A DNA stretch of 64,000 nt from Seriola aureovittata (taxonomy: Eukaryota; Chordata; Actinopteri; Carangiformes; Carangidae), in assembly GCF_021018895.1 (NCBI RefSeq), contig NC_079375.1, positions 5,925,060-5,989,059 on the forward strand, given 5' to 3'. Below the pieces are notes generated by a model. That model did no database searches. It saw nothing but the letters and a program-made list of their open reading frames with translations, and was not told where the DNA came from. Position 1 is the stretch's first letter; each line of letters starts with the position of its first letter. Made by a program: the position numbers and the translations under genes. Below are positions 25,144-39,075 of this stretch, one piece after another.

Positions 25144-27508
25144 AATGTGGAGGCACTAAAACCTGAGCTCATCATGACTTAATCAATGCAACTGATTGTG
25201 GAAACACTGAATTTTATCATAACAATGACAAAGAGATTCCATTTAACGTGGATCAGTCCCTTCATGGCCAATAACCAATTTGCTAAATGAGGTCTGTGTC
25301 AGCTCAAACACAAATCCACCACATTGCATTGGTTCATGTCCAAACATGAGCAAACATCTCACTTGACATTAGCTTTCCAATGCAGTGGAGAATTTCCTCA
25401 ATCCTTGTCGAAATGTGATTGGCAGTTGCAGAGCTACGCATCAACAAACAAAACAACAATCAGAGGAGAACAAAATGACTCACAAAACAAACGTTTGATC
25501 AAGTGCAAAACAACATGGAATACTTTTATGTCACAGGCCAAAACTCCTTAAAAATAAAGTTTTTCTAAAGGAAAAGACTGGTTTTGAAGAAAAGTGTTTT
25601 TATTTGTCACACTACTGTACTGAAAAAATTATGCTTTTAGTTTTGATACCAAAACTAAGCACTAGTATCTTTTTTTTAATACAGATTAATAATATTATTA
25701 TAATAATTAATAATTAACCAGTGTCAATAGTATGACACTTGACATGACAAAGTATGACAGAGAGAAACACCGACAGAGTCACAGAGCCGTGGCTGTAGGT
25801 CTGTAACTGTTCTCTGGCCTAATGGAGCGATTTCTTCCTCATTTGTCACCTGCTCGCTGCTGATTCACATCTAGGAAACGAGAAGAGCATCAGTGCTATC
25901 AGCGGGCCACTGGTGGAAACTCCCTGCTGGTCCAGGTCTTTTTAAATGCATGGGAGGAAAAACAGAAGTACTCACTTCAAGACAACAAGTACCTAACACC
26001 CTGCAGCCTGTCAGTAAGAGTGTGTGTGTCTGTGTGTGTGAGAGGTGTGTGAGGGATGAGGCAGGCAGGCTGTCAATCAGATAACCTGCACTGTCATACT
26101 CACTCATAACCTCCCTCCCACTCACATATATATGCACACTCACTCTCTCTTCCTACTTACACACACTCAAGCTCTCTACAACACATACTCGTCTTCACTC
26201 ATACAACCTCTCTGGCAGGGCGTTTCCCATCTTCCCTCACCACAGCAGCTACACAGGAGAGCTCATGCTCTAGCTTAAATTTAATTTAATACTACAGTAC
26301 ATGCATTAATCTGCCGCATCAGGAGGCAAACACACACACATGCACTAATCTCCTCTGCCAAAAAGGCCATCAATACCAGCTCCACTCCTGGATTAAAGGC
26401 TTTTATACAGTAATCTATCAGGCATTTATTGTGTACAGTTACTGTTTGTACTCTGAACTCACTGGGTTTTATCTCCTGTGTGTCAATTAAGTCAGTGATC
26501 GGAGTGGAGCTGCAGACAAACACTGACAAGGTCAAAGTTAATGAGATGGCTGAGGACAACATCACACCTTCCAAATTACATCTATATTCTTTTACAAATT
26601 TTAGAGCAGAAGCCTGACATTTTCATTGTCTTTGTTTTTATTTATGATCATTTAGTCTAAAAAGTGTCACAAATTAGCAAAGAAAACAGAACAAAACCCT
26701 GAGATATTCAGTTAAAAATGATATGAAATACAGGAAATTAGCTTTTCTAAAATTCTAATGAATTTCCCTTGGATACAGTGAAGAAAGAAAAAAGGCTTCC
26801 TGTTCGCTGGAAGATACCTCATATGATATTTCAAAAAAATTGTTTATGAAACAAGAGGCTGCTCAAAAAAATACAAAAAATTGTGACAAAGGCATAAAAT
26901 GCTTAAATTTGGTGTGAAGTGGTGGAAAATGTGACACCTTTTATGAAATGTGTTGTCAGCGTGTCTTGTTTTGACAGACAAACAGTTCAAGATACTCAGG
27001 TTACATATATGACATCATATCATATATGACAAAGAAACACATACAACACAACACCACCAAACAAAAAAAGGATTTACACTTAGTTGGGAATTTTTCCTAT
27101 AAAAAGATTCTGATTTAACACAGAAGACTCAGCATGAACACAGCTCTAATGACACTGAGACACTGAGTCAGTACATGTACATCACTGTGGACCACTCCCA
27201 CCACTGATGCTGTATTTAAGTCCCAGGACACCTTCAAAATACTATTTAGGACAAACACAGTAGCTGATGGGCTCTGTGCTGGTGTAACATCAGTCACCCA
27301 GGAGTAAGAGGCTAGCAGGCTAATCACAGTGATGTAGTCTGCCTGCCTGTCTGACCTGCTTCCCTGCAGTTTGACAAACAGCCTGGGGAACAAGAGGCTG
27401 GATTTTGGTGAAATATCTCTTTAATAGCCTTCTGAGTCTGAAAGCTTAGATGGAGGACAGGTTTGAGGGCAGGACCTGAAGTCAGGCAGAAAATAGCTCA
27501 AGGAGATT

Positions 27509-27533
27509 CGTGTGTATGTGTGTGCGCGTGTGT

Positions 27534-27580
<47 letters not shown>

Positions 27581-27617
27581 CGTGTGCGTGTGTGTGTGTA
27601 TGTGTGTGTGTGCGTGC
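27509..27617. repeat. imperfect (GT)n microsatellite
   Basis: About 110 bp of GT with GCGT and GTAT interruptions. Confidence 0.9.
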
Positions 27618-30483
27618 TGTCTCAAGGCTGCCTCGCCAAGAATAAGCGATTAACCGGAGCTGGACTGACCCCGTTTTCTTCTAGTCTCTGAAGCAGACCC
27701 GTGGGGATAAAAGACTCGAAAGGTTACATAAGCTCTAGTCCCAGAAGACACTCACATATACAGTGTAACAGCCACTGTCACAGTCACAGAGAGACTGACT
27801 GACTGCACAGACTTATTAGAAGCACCGCTGGTGACAGAATCCATACATGAGCCAGACATGGTGATGAGCTGTGGCTCTGGCGGGTCCAGCAGGCAGCAGC
27901 CATTTACCGGCCTCCCCGGCTTTCAACTCTGCTGGATTCAGTCGACTAGTCAGACCAGCTGTGAGACACCGGGCAGAATAAGGGGGAGGTGGACTGGGAG
28001 GGAGCGAAAATCAATATGATAGCTTGAGTTTCCATGCCAGGGGCCACACAAGAGCCTGACCGACCAGGGAGCGACTGATTCAATTTACCTAAGAAGCCCA
28101 GCTGTTACACAGAGACACAGAGAGAGAGAAGAGAGAGAGGTGTGTCTATGTGTGTGTGTGTGAGAGAGACAGAGCGCCAAGAAAAACTACTATACTAGCA
28201 CTTTCCTTTCTTCTCCCTTTTTGTAATTCCATTTTTATGCAGGTCTCCACTTTGGCAGACATGAGAGTCGAGACTAAGACATTAAATCTTCTTGGCTTGC
28301 TAAATGAAGGTGTGTGTGTGGGTGTGTGTGTGTGTGTGTTTCTCACAGTGCAGAGGCTCATGACAGACTATATATTATCCATACATCCACCTACATGTGA
28401 CTCTGATTTCATTATGGGCACAAATAGAGTGCAGTGGATGCGTCAAATGACCTTCAGTAAACAGGTTCCTCATGGAAAGCTGCTCAGCACTCATTTTCCT
28501 GTTCCTCCTCCTTGCTGTAACAGTTTTAAAGTCGGAGCCCTTTTAGGCAAGATTCTGCCGACCTTAAGGTATAGTGTAGCGCGGTTAACTTTTATTTTGA
28601 CATGTTGAGAGAAAACTTCCCTGTTAAAAGGCGTAAAACAACTAAGAACTTCTATCACTTGTTAAAAAGCACACACTTACTGTGAGACATCTGTGGTTCT
28701 GTCCCGTCAGCACGTTTCATATACCAGCCAAATAAGGCTTATGAATAGAGTTTGCATTAAATCACATGATGACAAATGGGTTGTTAAACATGCTGCGGTA
28801 ACATGCCAACTATGTTTAGCTCATAACAGGCTTGTATCTTACTTACTGTCACTCACAAACTACAACCTGTGCCTGTGGGGGTGTCACATCCTGTCTGAGT
28901 GTGAAATATGATTACAATTTTTTGAAGTGAATTCAAATGTGACCACAGCTTTTAGGATAAAATGTACTCGGAGCTTGAGGCACTAAAGGATTTTGGAGAG
29001 AAAAACTAACAGAGAACAGGTGATAACAAGCAACAATGTGTGGTAATACTTCTACACTTTGTTTCCTGCCTCTTGTTGTTTCGCTTTGTTCTCTCTGCAG
29101 AGCTGTGAGTCTCTCACCTCTCTGCTACTCTCAACCTTACTTTACTGGACTGCCTGACTCACCCTGAGGACTGCATCTCTGAAACACACATCACAAGTGT
29201 GGCCAACACACTGAAGGATACAAGACCGTACACACGGACACAATCACATAGGACTGTACAATCAGATATCCGTCAGTTGGCCCTCAGTCTTGAAGGACCC
29301 TTCCATGCGTTTACTGAAAACACTGTTTCAGAGCTCCGGCTAATTATGCCTCAGTGCAGATCAGATCTGGCAACCGGAGCATGAGAGGGTCAAGGAATAT
29401 TGGAGCAAGACCACACTGCACCACACTGCAAAATTTGTTTTATGCTGCTCGCACACTTTAGATGGTGCAGAGAGAAGCCCTGTTCAGACATCATTAGTAT
29501 TGGTAAGGGACATCTGGGAATGAAAGGTTTTCTGGGGTGAGTCAAATATTTAAATCTGGTTCACAGCTGTGATTTTTATTTTTTTTTTACTTTGTAACAC
29601 ATTTCCTTATATGTAATGCCAAAACGCTAATCCTAACCATCAGATCAATACATATGATTAACGAGGCGCTCACAAGACCTTTTCTTTTTAGGCAGTGGGG
29701 TCGATTCTTTCCGAGCAGTTCTGTAGGGGCTCCAAAGGTGTCGTTCACAGCAGGACACAAATACAAAATAAAGACAAACGTATCCTTCCACCAAGGTCCA
29801 ATGTATGGGCCTATATTTCTTTAATTCATAACAAAATAGAGATTAATTTCCGTCTCTTCTCATATTCATATCTATCTTGATCTGTGGTGAAGCATTTCTT
29901 TTGTTTCTTAGTGTTCAGCAGTTTCCAAATGAAGTTATCTGAGCCTCAGCAATTTCTGATTGTACTCAAGTAATCCATACATACACATAAATCACCCACA
30001 CTGTTTATAGTAAATCTGTTGCCATCTATGTAGTTTTGTTTATGGCAGGAAGTTAACTTTTGGTACTGAAGGATGCCACCTGTAGTCTTTTACCAGTCTA
30101 ATTGGGTTTTAATGCAAAGGAGCCACAACATGACAAAGATTTTGATCCTGCAACCATCTGACTCGTGGTAACTTCCCACCTTAAAATGTGCCTTGATATC
30201 AAATGCCATTAATGCACATCAATGCTGATTCTGTTCAGAGAAGAAGGACATGAGGTGCAGCTGGTAACCACCATGCTGATGGTCACCCGCAGCCTCTGCC
30301 ACCCCCCACAGTGAGCAGCCATGTTTCAGTGTAAGACCAGAGGCCAGAGAGGAGAGAGTGCAGCCAAGCCCAGCGCCTCGCTACGCCAAGCAGCGCTAAA
30401 GAGGTCGGAAAGGTCGCTACCCAGCCGCTAGCGCCCATTGGCTGGGAACGAGCAGTGACAAAGCATGGAGAGGCCACCACATG

Positions 30484-30543
30484 AAGAGGAGGAGGAGGAG
30501 GATGAGGAGGAGGAGGAGGAGGAGGAGGAGGAGGAGGAGGAGG
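30484..30543. repeat. (GGA)n trinucleotide repeat
   Basis: About 60 bp of GAG/GGA with a single GAT interruption: a polypurine tract on the plus strand, inside intron 1. One frame would read poly-Glu, but nothing around it supports a coding exon. Confidence 0.9.
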
Positions 30544-31464
30544 CAGAACAGGTCACTGTGCTGAGGTGGGGGTGGGGGCTCTGACCACATGGCCTTTAAC
30601 CACATGACAAACTGGAGGACGAGAAGAAAGCACGGCAGCTAGCACGTGGGTGAGATGCAACAATGGATACTGTCGAGCTGGAGCTGCTCCTGAATCCAGT
30701 CATTTGAATATAAATCAGTTTATCCAGCAGCAGATGCAGGGGAATCTTTCCTCGTGGCATCAGCGCAGACACAATTTACACAGTGAGCATTACATGAGGT
30801 TTTGTACTCCAGCCTGAGCGGCCGATTCGTCTGCCACAATGTGCTGGAAACCTCCCACGCGCTGTCTCAAAGAATTACTATACTTTTAACCAACAAATGA
30901 CAATTTCAGGTATAAAGAAAAACCATCACATCACAGGGACATACTGTATAGGAATAAAGGTTCTAGTGTTAATATACAAACAAAGTGTTCCTCATTTATT
31001 GCTCCCACCACAATAACCAAATTCAACTCACCAGCTACCACCCACTGAGCCAGAGAGCGCAAGTGCTTCAAAAAAACAATTAAAGCAATTTAGACTTTAT
31101 GAACTATGCAGTTCTCCCCTGACAGTGAGTCTTGTACTGTCATCACATTGTCTTCAAGTACCTGCCAGAGCTAGACTGATATATGTATCTGCCAATACTG
31201 TATTTAATGTAGTACCAGATATCAGCCTCCAACATGATTCATGTTCTTCTCTGATTACAGTTAAATAAAAATGTGAAAAGCCGTTATATTTTGTTTGCAC
31301 ATTTTGTTTTGTATTTATGGAAATAATCTAGAAATAGTCTCTTCATTTAAAAGGCCTAATATAAAATTTCCCTGTCAATGTTCTCAAAATTATTGAGTAG
31401 GTGACCTTGACTACAAACTGAATAAAATGGGATGTGTTCTGCCAGTGCTCAGTGGAAAATGCAA

Positions 31465-31650
31465 AAATCTATTGGCAGATTATTTTCTTGATTAATTGTT
31501 TAGTCTATAAAATGGTGATAAAAATGCCAATTACAGCTTCCAAGATAACAACAGCGTTTTGTATTGCCCGACCAAGAGTCCAAATTTCAAAGGTACTCAG
31601 TTAAGCAAAAGAAAACTCATATTTAAGAAGCTGGAAACAGCAAATCTGTA
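31465..31650 (+). mobile_element. ATTAATCGATTA-type miniature element fragment
   Basis: It contains GGCAGATTATTTTCTTGATT, TTGTTTAGTCTATAAAATGG, GCCCGACCAAGAGTCCAAAT and AAGAAGCTGGAAACAGCAAA in the family order. It is truncated at the 3' side. Confidence 0.65.
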
Positions 31651-32302
31651 GCCCTTTTGCTTCTAAAATGAAAAACAAAGATGACATAATTCACTGACAA
31701 TCAATGTATTTATTGATACTGGCCGTTAAATGCAAATTTTTTGGTCAGTTCCCTGTCCTCAGGTTTATTGGACAGCACAGAGGCCTGATCTCTATTATCA
31801 GAGAGAAAAATTCACGTAGGTTTGTTCCACTTACAAAACAAACTGATTCTGTTTCAGATTATATCACACCAGCCTGTTTTCTGCTTTAGTTGATTCATGA
31901 ATACAGATTTATTTTGCTCTTTCAACATAACCCAGATCAATCAGGGTATGCACGTGAGCTAAATGCTTGAACTGCCACTATAAACAAAAAAAAAAACATA
32001 AACAAACAGCTCCTGAGTCTCCGTCATCTGTCAGACCTGGTGCACATCTGGAGCAGGAAGTGCTTTAACCATCTTATTATCCAGCCCCGGATTCCTGTGA
32101 AATGTGCCTACGTGACACTTTACCTGCCGTACACAGACGCTGCGCTGTGCACCTTGTGATCGGCAAAACAAACAACAAAACAGGCAGACATGCAGCAGAT
32201 GACACTTTTATAAAGCGTCGAAGGTGCTGGGGGATTTATTTGTATTTGCAGCCGCTGAGGGTCTTTTGTTGTTTTCCTGGAGTGACAGATACTGGTGGGA
32301 GC

Positions 32303-32547
32303 AAATCTGGGTCATCACGGGGCGTCGTGTAGCGTAGTGGTTTAAGCAGGCGCCCCATGTGTAGAGGCTACAGTCCTCGCTGCAGTCGGCCCCGGTTCGA
32401 ATCCCGCATCGGACGGCCTTTCACTGCATGTCATTCCCCCTCTCTCTCTGCCTCCCCGTTTCCTGTCACTCTCCACTGTGCTGTCCATTAAAGGCATAAA
32501 AGCCCAAAAAAATATACTTTAAAAAAAAAAAAAATCTGGGTCATCAC
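32303..32547 (+). mobile_element. tRNA-derived SINE with perfect target-site duplication
   Basis: The element body is 32319-32531. It has a tRNA-like head with an A-box (TAGCGTAGTGG, 32330-32340) and a B-box (GGTTCGAATCC, 32394-32404). An unrelated CT-rich body and a tail with AAAGGCATAAAAGCCC and a poly(A) run follow. It is flanked by a perfect 16-bp direct repeat, AAATCTGGGTCATCAC (32303-32318 and 32532-32547). This is the classic structure of a Pol III-transcribed SINE mobilised by a LINE. The identical flanks point to a recent insertion. It lies in zeb1 intron 1, antisense to the gene. Confidence 0.92.
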
Positions 32548-33544
32548 TGTGCTGTGGATGCCCAGTATTAGTATTTGACCCACTCATTTCACTGCACAGT
32601 GGTTTTCCAGATATTGTGGGGTGTAGGAGTCTTACACATGCATTCGCACTACAAGCAACAGTCTTATATAATCAGGTGGAACTTTTCAATCACTGGCTGT
32701 CAACAGGTTGTCATACTTCATTATTTCAAAGAAGATTCAGAGATCCGTTCATTACTGAAGTGGATGTCAATCCCAAAGCAGTGAAAAACATAGGTCTATC
32801 TGCAGACCACTTAACAGAAGATACATAGTTGTTTACAAAAAAATCTTAAACTTCCTCAGAAAACTTTTGTCAGCTTCTCCAGTGAGTGGAAGAAAGCAGA
32901 AGACTGTGATTACACTGGGTACTTTCAGGTCTGAACGTGTCCATCTGGATGAATGTGAACTGGGCTGTAGCTGCTGAGCTTGTGTGCTCAGTAAACTTAA
33001 CTTGGATTTAAAAATTTGTACAGCAATGTGACACAATGCCTTGTGCTTGTATAAGAGATGAGAAAATGAAACATGAACCAGAACAACCATGTAATTAGTT
33101 GCTGAATATTATGTGCGATATCAAACTCTCAGCAGGGTTTTAATCAAATAAATGTGATATTTTTGCTGCATTTTTGTGTGAGCAGAACCACAGTGGAGGT
33201 AAAACTGCTCCATGTTGAACACCATGCACTGGTTTTTCAAAGTCAACCACCCAAATCACTACTAATCACTACTCTCTAGCATATGTTATATATACGCTGT
33301 ATACACTCTGGGTCGTGTTATCTCTCTCTGTATGCACAATGTCATCTGTGAGTACAACCTCTCCCAGACAAATTACCTTCCCACTCATTGTACTCAGTCA
33401 TTCAAGTGATTGTGATTCTTATAATACCTGAAAAAAGGACAGATGAGCTAATTGTCTGTATTATCAAATACCACTGAGCATTAGAAGCAACCGCAACAAA
33501 GAAAAGGTGGCAGCACAGGCATTGATATTTAGACTACATGATTT

Positions 33545-34160
33545 CAGTGGAGTTGAATTGATTGAAAGAAAGCAGATTAATCTGCAACAAGTTTGATAAA
33601 TGACACATGATTTGAGTCAAAATTTAAGGCAAAAATTACGAAAATGCACCGGTTCTCTCTTATTAAATGTGAGGATAGTTGACTGAATATGTTTGGGCTT
33701 TGGACTGCTGGTCAGATGAAACAACCAATGTCAATGTTGGATTTATTTTCTATCTATCGATCTATCGATATTTTCATTATATTCTATCATTATATTTTAT
33801 AAATCTGTCAAATCCTTTCTTGATCATTCATTTGGTCTATAAAATCTGAGAAAATACTAAAACACTGCCTTTAAACATTTCCCGAAGCCCAAGATGATGG
33901 TATTAAGTTCCTTATTTTTGGGACTACAATCCAAAGATATTCATTCACTGTCACATACGACTATCCTCACAGAGGAGGAGATGCTGGAAGTGGGGGAAGT
34001 CAGGCATTTGTGCCTGAAAAATGATTTAATGATGGCAATTATTTTTCATTGGTTTGACTAATCTAATATAGACCCAACAATTACTTAATTCATCAACCAA
34101 GAAAACAATTGGTAGATTCATTATTAATATAATTAATCATTGCAGCCCAAGGCTATAGTG
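33545..34160. mobile_element. two ATTAATCGATTA-type copies in opposite orientation
   Basis: About 33545-33740 reads as the antisense of the family (TTTGGGCTTTGGACTGCTGG near its end). About 33765-34160 reads in sense (GGTCTATAAAATCTGAGAAA, then TCCAAAGATATTCATTCACT) and ends TAATCATTGCAGCCC. The two form a head-to-head pair with a TCTATCGA-type spacer. Both are diverged. They have no coding capacity. Confidence 0.65.
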
Positions 34161-37100
34161 CAGCTCTAGTTTCAGGGCCACTTTGCAGGGCCATTGTTGG
34201 ACAGTGGAGTGACATTGTGGGAGGACACTGCTCTTAAAACCAAACAGCTGTGTTCAACCACCTGACCCGCGAAAGTGTCCTTGACAGGATATCCCTTCTT
34301 GTCCCTGAGTGGTTGTTATGCAGCTGAACTTGACCTGTGACCTCCACGTGCAAAAGGAGGATTTCTCCAGCGGGCATCAGTCAGGTATTAGATTGGACAA
34401 TATTACAAAACAAAGTGAGAGACGGGATCTATCCAGGCTGCTCAGTGGACGCTGTGGGTTCAGCACTGCCTTATGACCTTTAACACATGGCCCAACCCCC
34501 TTTCTCTGTCTTCCATCTTTCCTGTCACTCTACACTGCAAGTGGGGGTGGGGTTGATCTCTTCTAGGTGCAATAAGGTTAATATCCTCTCCATCAAGCCT
34601 CCATCAAGCCTCCTTCATCAGAGGCTGCCCAGTGTAAAACTATCGAATGAAACTACAGAGGAAAAACATTCTCTTTTCTGAAAGTTAAAACACAAAGTTC
34701 AGAGAAACACATCTGTGGATTTCTGCCGTGTGTGTTAATACCATCTCTACTGACCTTCCCTACAACACAGGTTGGGCTTATCGCACTGAAAATGCCACTC
34801 AGGTTCACCTATTAAGTCTTTAATCACGCAGAACACTCTCTCTACTCACTCGATTCACCCTGCCTGCCACAGCCTTAAAAACCATTCATAACACAATGAT
34901 TATCATGACACATAATGGAAAAGATGAAGCTCCAGAGCCACTCAAATGACAGCTGGAGTGCAGAGTAGAGAACTCAGTTACCTCCAACACATCTTGTGTT
35001 TCAATCCACACCCTGATTTTCCAGATATGCTTTCATTAGAACTCATAATGTATTTTCAATCTGGACTAGGGCTAATTTAATATCCATTAGGCTTTCTATT
35101 CCACTGGAGCTAAACAAAGGATATCCTACAGGCAATCATGGTAATGCAGAGGCATCCAGCTAATCATACATCAGATCAATAAACTATAGTCAGCGTGTTT
35201 GCCACCTAATCTCTGTGGAGACTCTGCAATGCACATGTTTAGGTTACAAAACCTTTGCTGAATGGTTGACGAGCTCCTCGCATGACTGACATGACCATAC
35301 ATAAATCTTAAGCATATCCCAGAGGTTCACAGTTCACAGTATACACATTTTCCAAAGCTCTTTTCTTTGGCTTGTTTGTAGACATCATGTTTGACAAAAT
35401 GTGGCTTTCTCATTTTGGCATGGAAGTCAGGAGGCTGTACAATGACTGTGAGTTTCAACAGGATAAAACACTTCCATCTTATCAATAATAATAATCTCTG
35501 TCAGCCTGATTTATGCCCCAGCAGGTATTGCTGCACTGCTGTGGTCATGATCTCCTGCTCGCTACCAGCTCCCCTACATTTCCCTCCTACTCTCACCTGC
35601 TCTGTATTCATATCACACTCGCTCTCTCCCTGGCAGAGAACTCCTTGGGAAATAGGTCGCAGAGCTGTAGACTTTCACCGGTTACAAAGAGCTGTTTAGC
35701 ATCAGTTAAAGCTGAGCATTGTGATGTGTATAACATGGCAGCTGTGTGTTTAGCTGCGCAAGATAGCTGCCTCTGCAACACAAGCTAGCCTGTGGGGGGA
35801 AAGCGTGTATCGCCCTGAGCAATTTCTGTATCTGTGCCATGGTTCGCTAGGCTAGGTTACGCTAAACTAAGCACTTAGCTTAACAGTCGACCAGGCAAGC
35901 CTCGTGTGGGTCTGCCTCAAGCTTTTGGGTAAACATACTGGAGCACACACTATTGCTGTCATATCAAAAAACTGCCTTTGGATAACACTGCTGACCTCGG
36001 CTGTCTGGACAAACTGAGGTCCGTTGTGAGGCAACATTAGTCAAAATGTTTGCATGAATGAGAGCATGAGAAAAACAGCTTACATACAAACTTGATGCAG
36101 GTTTACCTATTAAAACACAACATGCAGGTTCCTTTAAGGGCAGAGTGAAATAAAAAATATATTTTCATATTCTTCTCCTGTGTCCCTGCATCAACTGTTC
36201 TTGTCTTTCTTTGCCAAAAAGTAAAAATTTTGAGCATTTATATATCAAAACATAACCTCCCTAAGCATCCCTTCATATAAAACCACAAAAATATGAAATA
36301 AAAACACACTTGACTTTGTTAGCTTGTGTGTTGTAGTGGCTAGTGGATCTATATTGTGCTTGAATATCAAAAATAGTGCCTAGTGCTGTCTTATTTATTA
36401 ATTTTCATCTCCCGCCTCACCTCCTGTTCTAACAACACAGATGAGGGACGTGTGGGTGGAGGGTTATATTAGCTCTGTATTGCTGTTGCTCTCCAGAGAC
36501 TCCATTCTTGCAAAGTCACACACACTTTTGAGCAATAAAATCAAACTCAAAACGTTTTGTTAGAATCTGTCTGATAATTACAGTCGAATGTTTCTGCTTG
36601 CCTCAGAAATACCACACGTTACAGAAGCTCAGGACAGTCTCAGTTTGAGTCTTTAAGTCACAGTTGTGATTGTTTACTTAGATTTGGTTTATCAAATGAG
36701 CAAATTTGTATTGTAGTCATCCACAATAGGAAACCAGAGCACTCTTAACTGCAAAGACATACTGAGAGAACTGGAGAGAACTTTCAGCTCAGGCTAAAAC
36801 TATCCGTCAGTTGATTCAGTCACAGTCCAGCTCCTCAAATGCTGAGAGTTTTTCTGAGAGTAGTGTAGAGTATTTTCTGCTTTGCTCTTGCCTTATGTGA
36901 CCATGAACCAAATAACTCTGGGTGTGGGACTGCTGGGTGGATAAAACAAGCCAAAACGTCTCCTTGGCCAGAAGAAAAGAAAATTAGCAGCTTTATCAAC
37001 GTCCAAAAAGATCAGAAATATGAGAGTTGGATACTGCCCTACTTTTAACTATACTACTTCTACTAATACTATAATAAAGTGGCCTTACTACAACTGTGCT

Positions 37101-38141
37101 AATCCACCTGTGTAACTACAGAGTCCAAGCCTTCCTTGAAGATTAAGCCCTCATGAATGGGTCTGTGTATCCAGTCAGCAGCCTAATTTCATAATCAGAA
37201 CACAGATGGAGAACGGACAGAGTTGCAGCTTCCTCCTCCCTTCCCCACTAACGATATCTCCATCTTCCAAATCCAGCAGGCTACTTCACACCACCCCACC
37301 ATCTTACATCACATTACTTAATCAGACCACTGTATTTTTGGCACTGCCAGCATAAAACCGCCCATCTACTGTATGTCAGAAGTTGGCAGCAGCCGTGGCG
37401 TGCTCCGCGGGCAGCTCTCTGGCACGAAGCCTCGGTTGGCACAGCAGTTCTGTCCTCGCTAAATGAAGACCATGCCGCTGCCGTCTGGATGCCGGACGGC
37501 TAGCTAGCTCACTTTGAACGGCTGTCAGTGAGGCGAGCGTCAAGCTGGGGAGGGATGAGATTGTGCCCGGGTACCGGAGAGCTGGCAGTGCGGAGGGAAG
37601 GCTTCATTATCTGAGTGGCACACGAGCAGAGCAGCAGAACGATCTCCATATGCCCTTAGCCAGCGGATTAAAACTTCAACTGAACTTCTGGGATGATGGG
37701 AGAGGGCATGGCTACACTTTACCTCGCTACACAACAACAGCATGTTTGGTATAAATTCAAACGGTCTGGTCCCACAACACTATGTGGAAACACTTCCTAC
37801 AAAGCATCTAAGATGATCTTTAGTCTAATAACTTGCAGGCGAGCAGATCAAAGAGTTGTATTTGGTGCATTAAAACACTTTGTTTGAATGTCTGGGCACA
37901 GGAAAGGCTGAGCAGTAGAGACCCTCCATGAACAGACCGTGAAAAAACTGGCCTGTTTTGAGAGCATAATGAGATGCTAGCCTACTTTTCCTTTACAGGT
38001 GTGTTTAGGGAAAACATCAAAAATAAACAATTCAAGGCTGTTCTGTGCGCGGTAAGCAATAAAAGACAAAGGCATAATCCTAAGCCTGCAGGCGTACAAA
38101 GCAAACTCCCTGGATGTACGGGGAGTCTGTGAGGATATACG

Positions 38142-38143
<2 letters not shown>

Positions 38144-38193
<50 letters not shown>
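38144..38193. repeat. (GT)n microsatellite
   Basis: About 50 bp of pure GT. Confidence 0.92.
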
Positions 38194-38194
<1 letters not shown>

Positions 38195-39013
38195 CTGTTT
38201 ACCCAGTCACACAATGCAGGGAGGAGGGGGAAGGAAAACACAGGGACAGGCAGGACCTTCCGAACGCAGTTTAGCAAAATGTCAAGCACGTTCAGATCGC
38301 CAGTCGACTGAAATGTCATCCAGACGAGGCAGCAGAGAGGCAAACACTGCAGAGGTGTATCTGCACAAAGTGAATGCCAGACAAATTTATTACACCTTCT
38401 GGCCACAGACTGCACCCAATTTGCCATAACAGTTAAAGGATACAGATGAATTAAACTCCAGAACACCTAGATCTCCATGTTTTTTTTCCATTAAACACCA
38501 TTAAATTTGATGTAAACTTAATGCCTCTGAAAGCGTGTGTATTTAAGTGGCTGTGTGTGTTTTGGACAGGATGATATTCTCAAATAAACATGTGTGGCAG
38601 TGGACATTACACATTATAGCCCTGGAGAAGGATCCACTAAAAGAAGGAGCCAACTATGGTTGAGTAAATTCAAATTAACTCACAAGGCTTTTAAAGAAAA
38701 CAGGTTTGACACAAAGTGCTTTAAATACAGAAATAAAAAGCAGCTCAATCTCAAAGTCATGAGACACAGCTTGAGAGAAACTATGTGTGCTCAGAGTACC
38801 TTGGTCTGTTAAGAGGTGCTGGGCAGGGCTGTAGCTTTCCTCCCATGAAGTGTGGTATAATATGATTGTGCTAGAGGGCTGCATGCTTACGCCACAGGAG
38901 GAGAGTTTTATATTGAGGCCTGCCTGCTGTAACGGTGTCAGATGGTATTTATGAAACTTGTAATGGGACTGAAGCCCAGGCACACCTGCTACGCTGGGAA
39001 GGGTATATGCACA

Positions 39014-39014
<1 letters not shown>

Positions 39015-39074
<60 letters not shown>
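39015..39074. repeat. (CA)n microsatellite
   Basis: About 60 bp of pure CA, followed by further short CACACA pieces to about 39120. Confidence 0.92.

Positions 39075-39075
<1 letters not shown>

Noticed and set aside
29090..29200. Possible plus-strand exon after a CTCTCTGCAG acceptor-like site
   Set aside because: A pyrimidine tract with AG occurs by chance often. The downstream frame is short and matches nothing I recognise.
30417..30605. Poly-Leu/poly-Glu frames over the GGA repeat
   Set aside because: They are translations of a trinucleotide repeat, with no splice or homology support.
32319..32415. tRNA gene
   Set aside because: The A- and B-box are present, but the acceptor stem does not pair and the sequence runs into a SINE body, poly(A) tail and target duplication.
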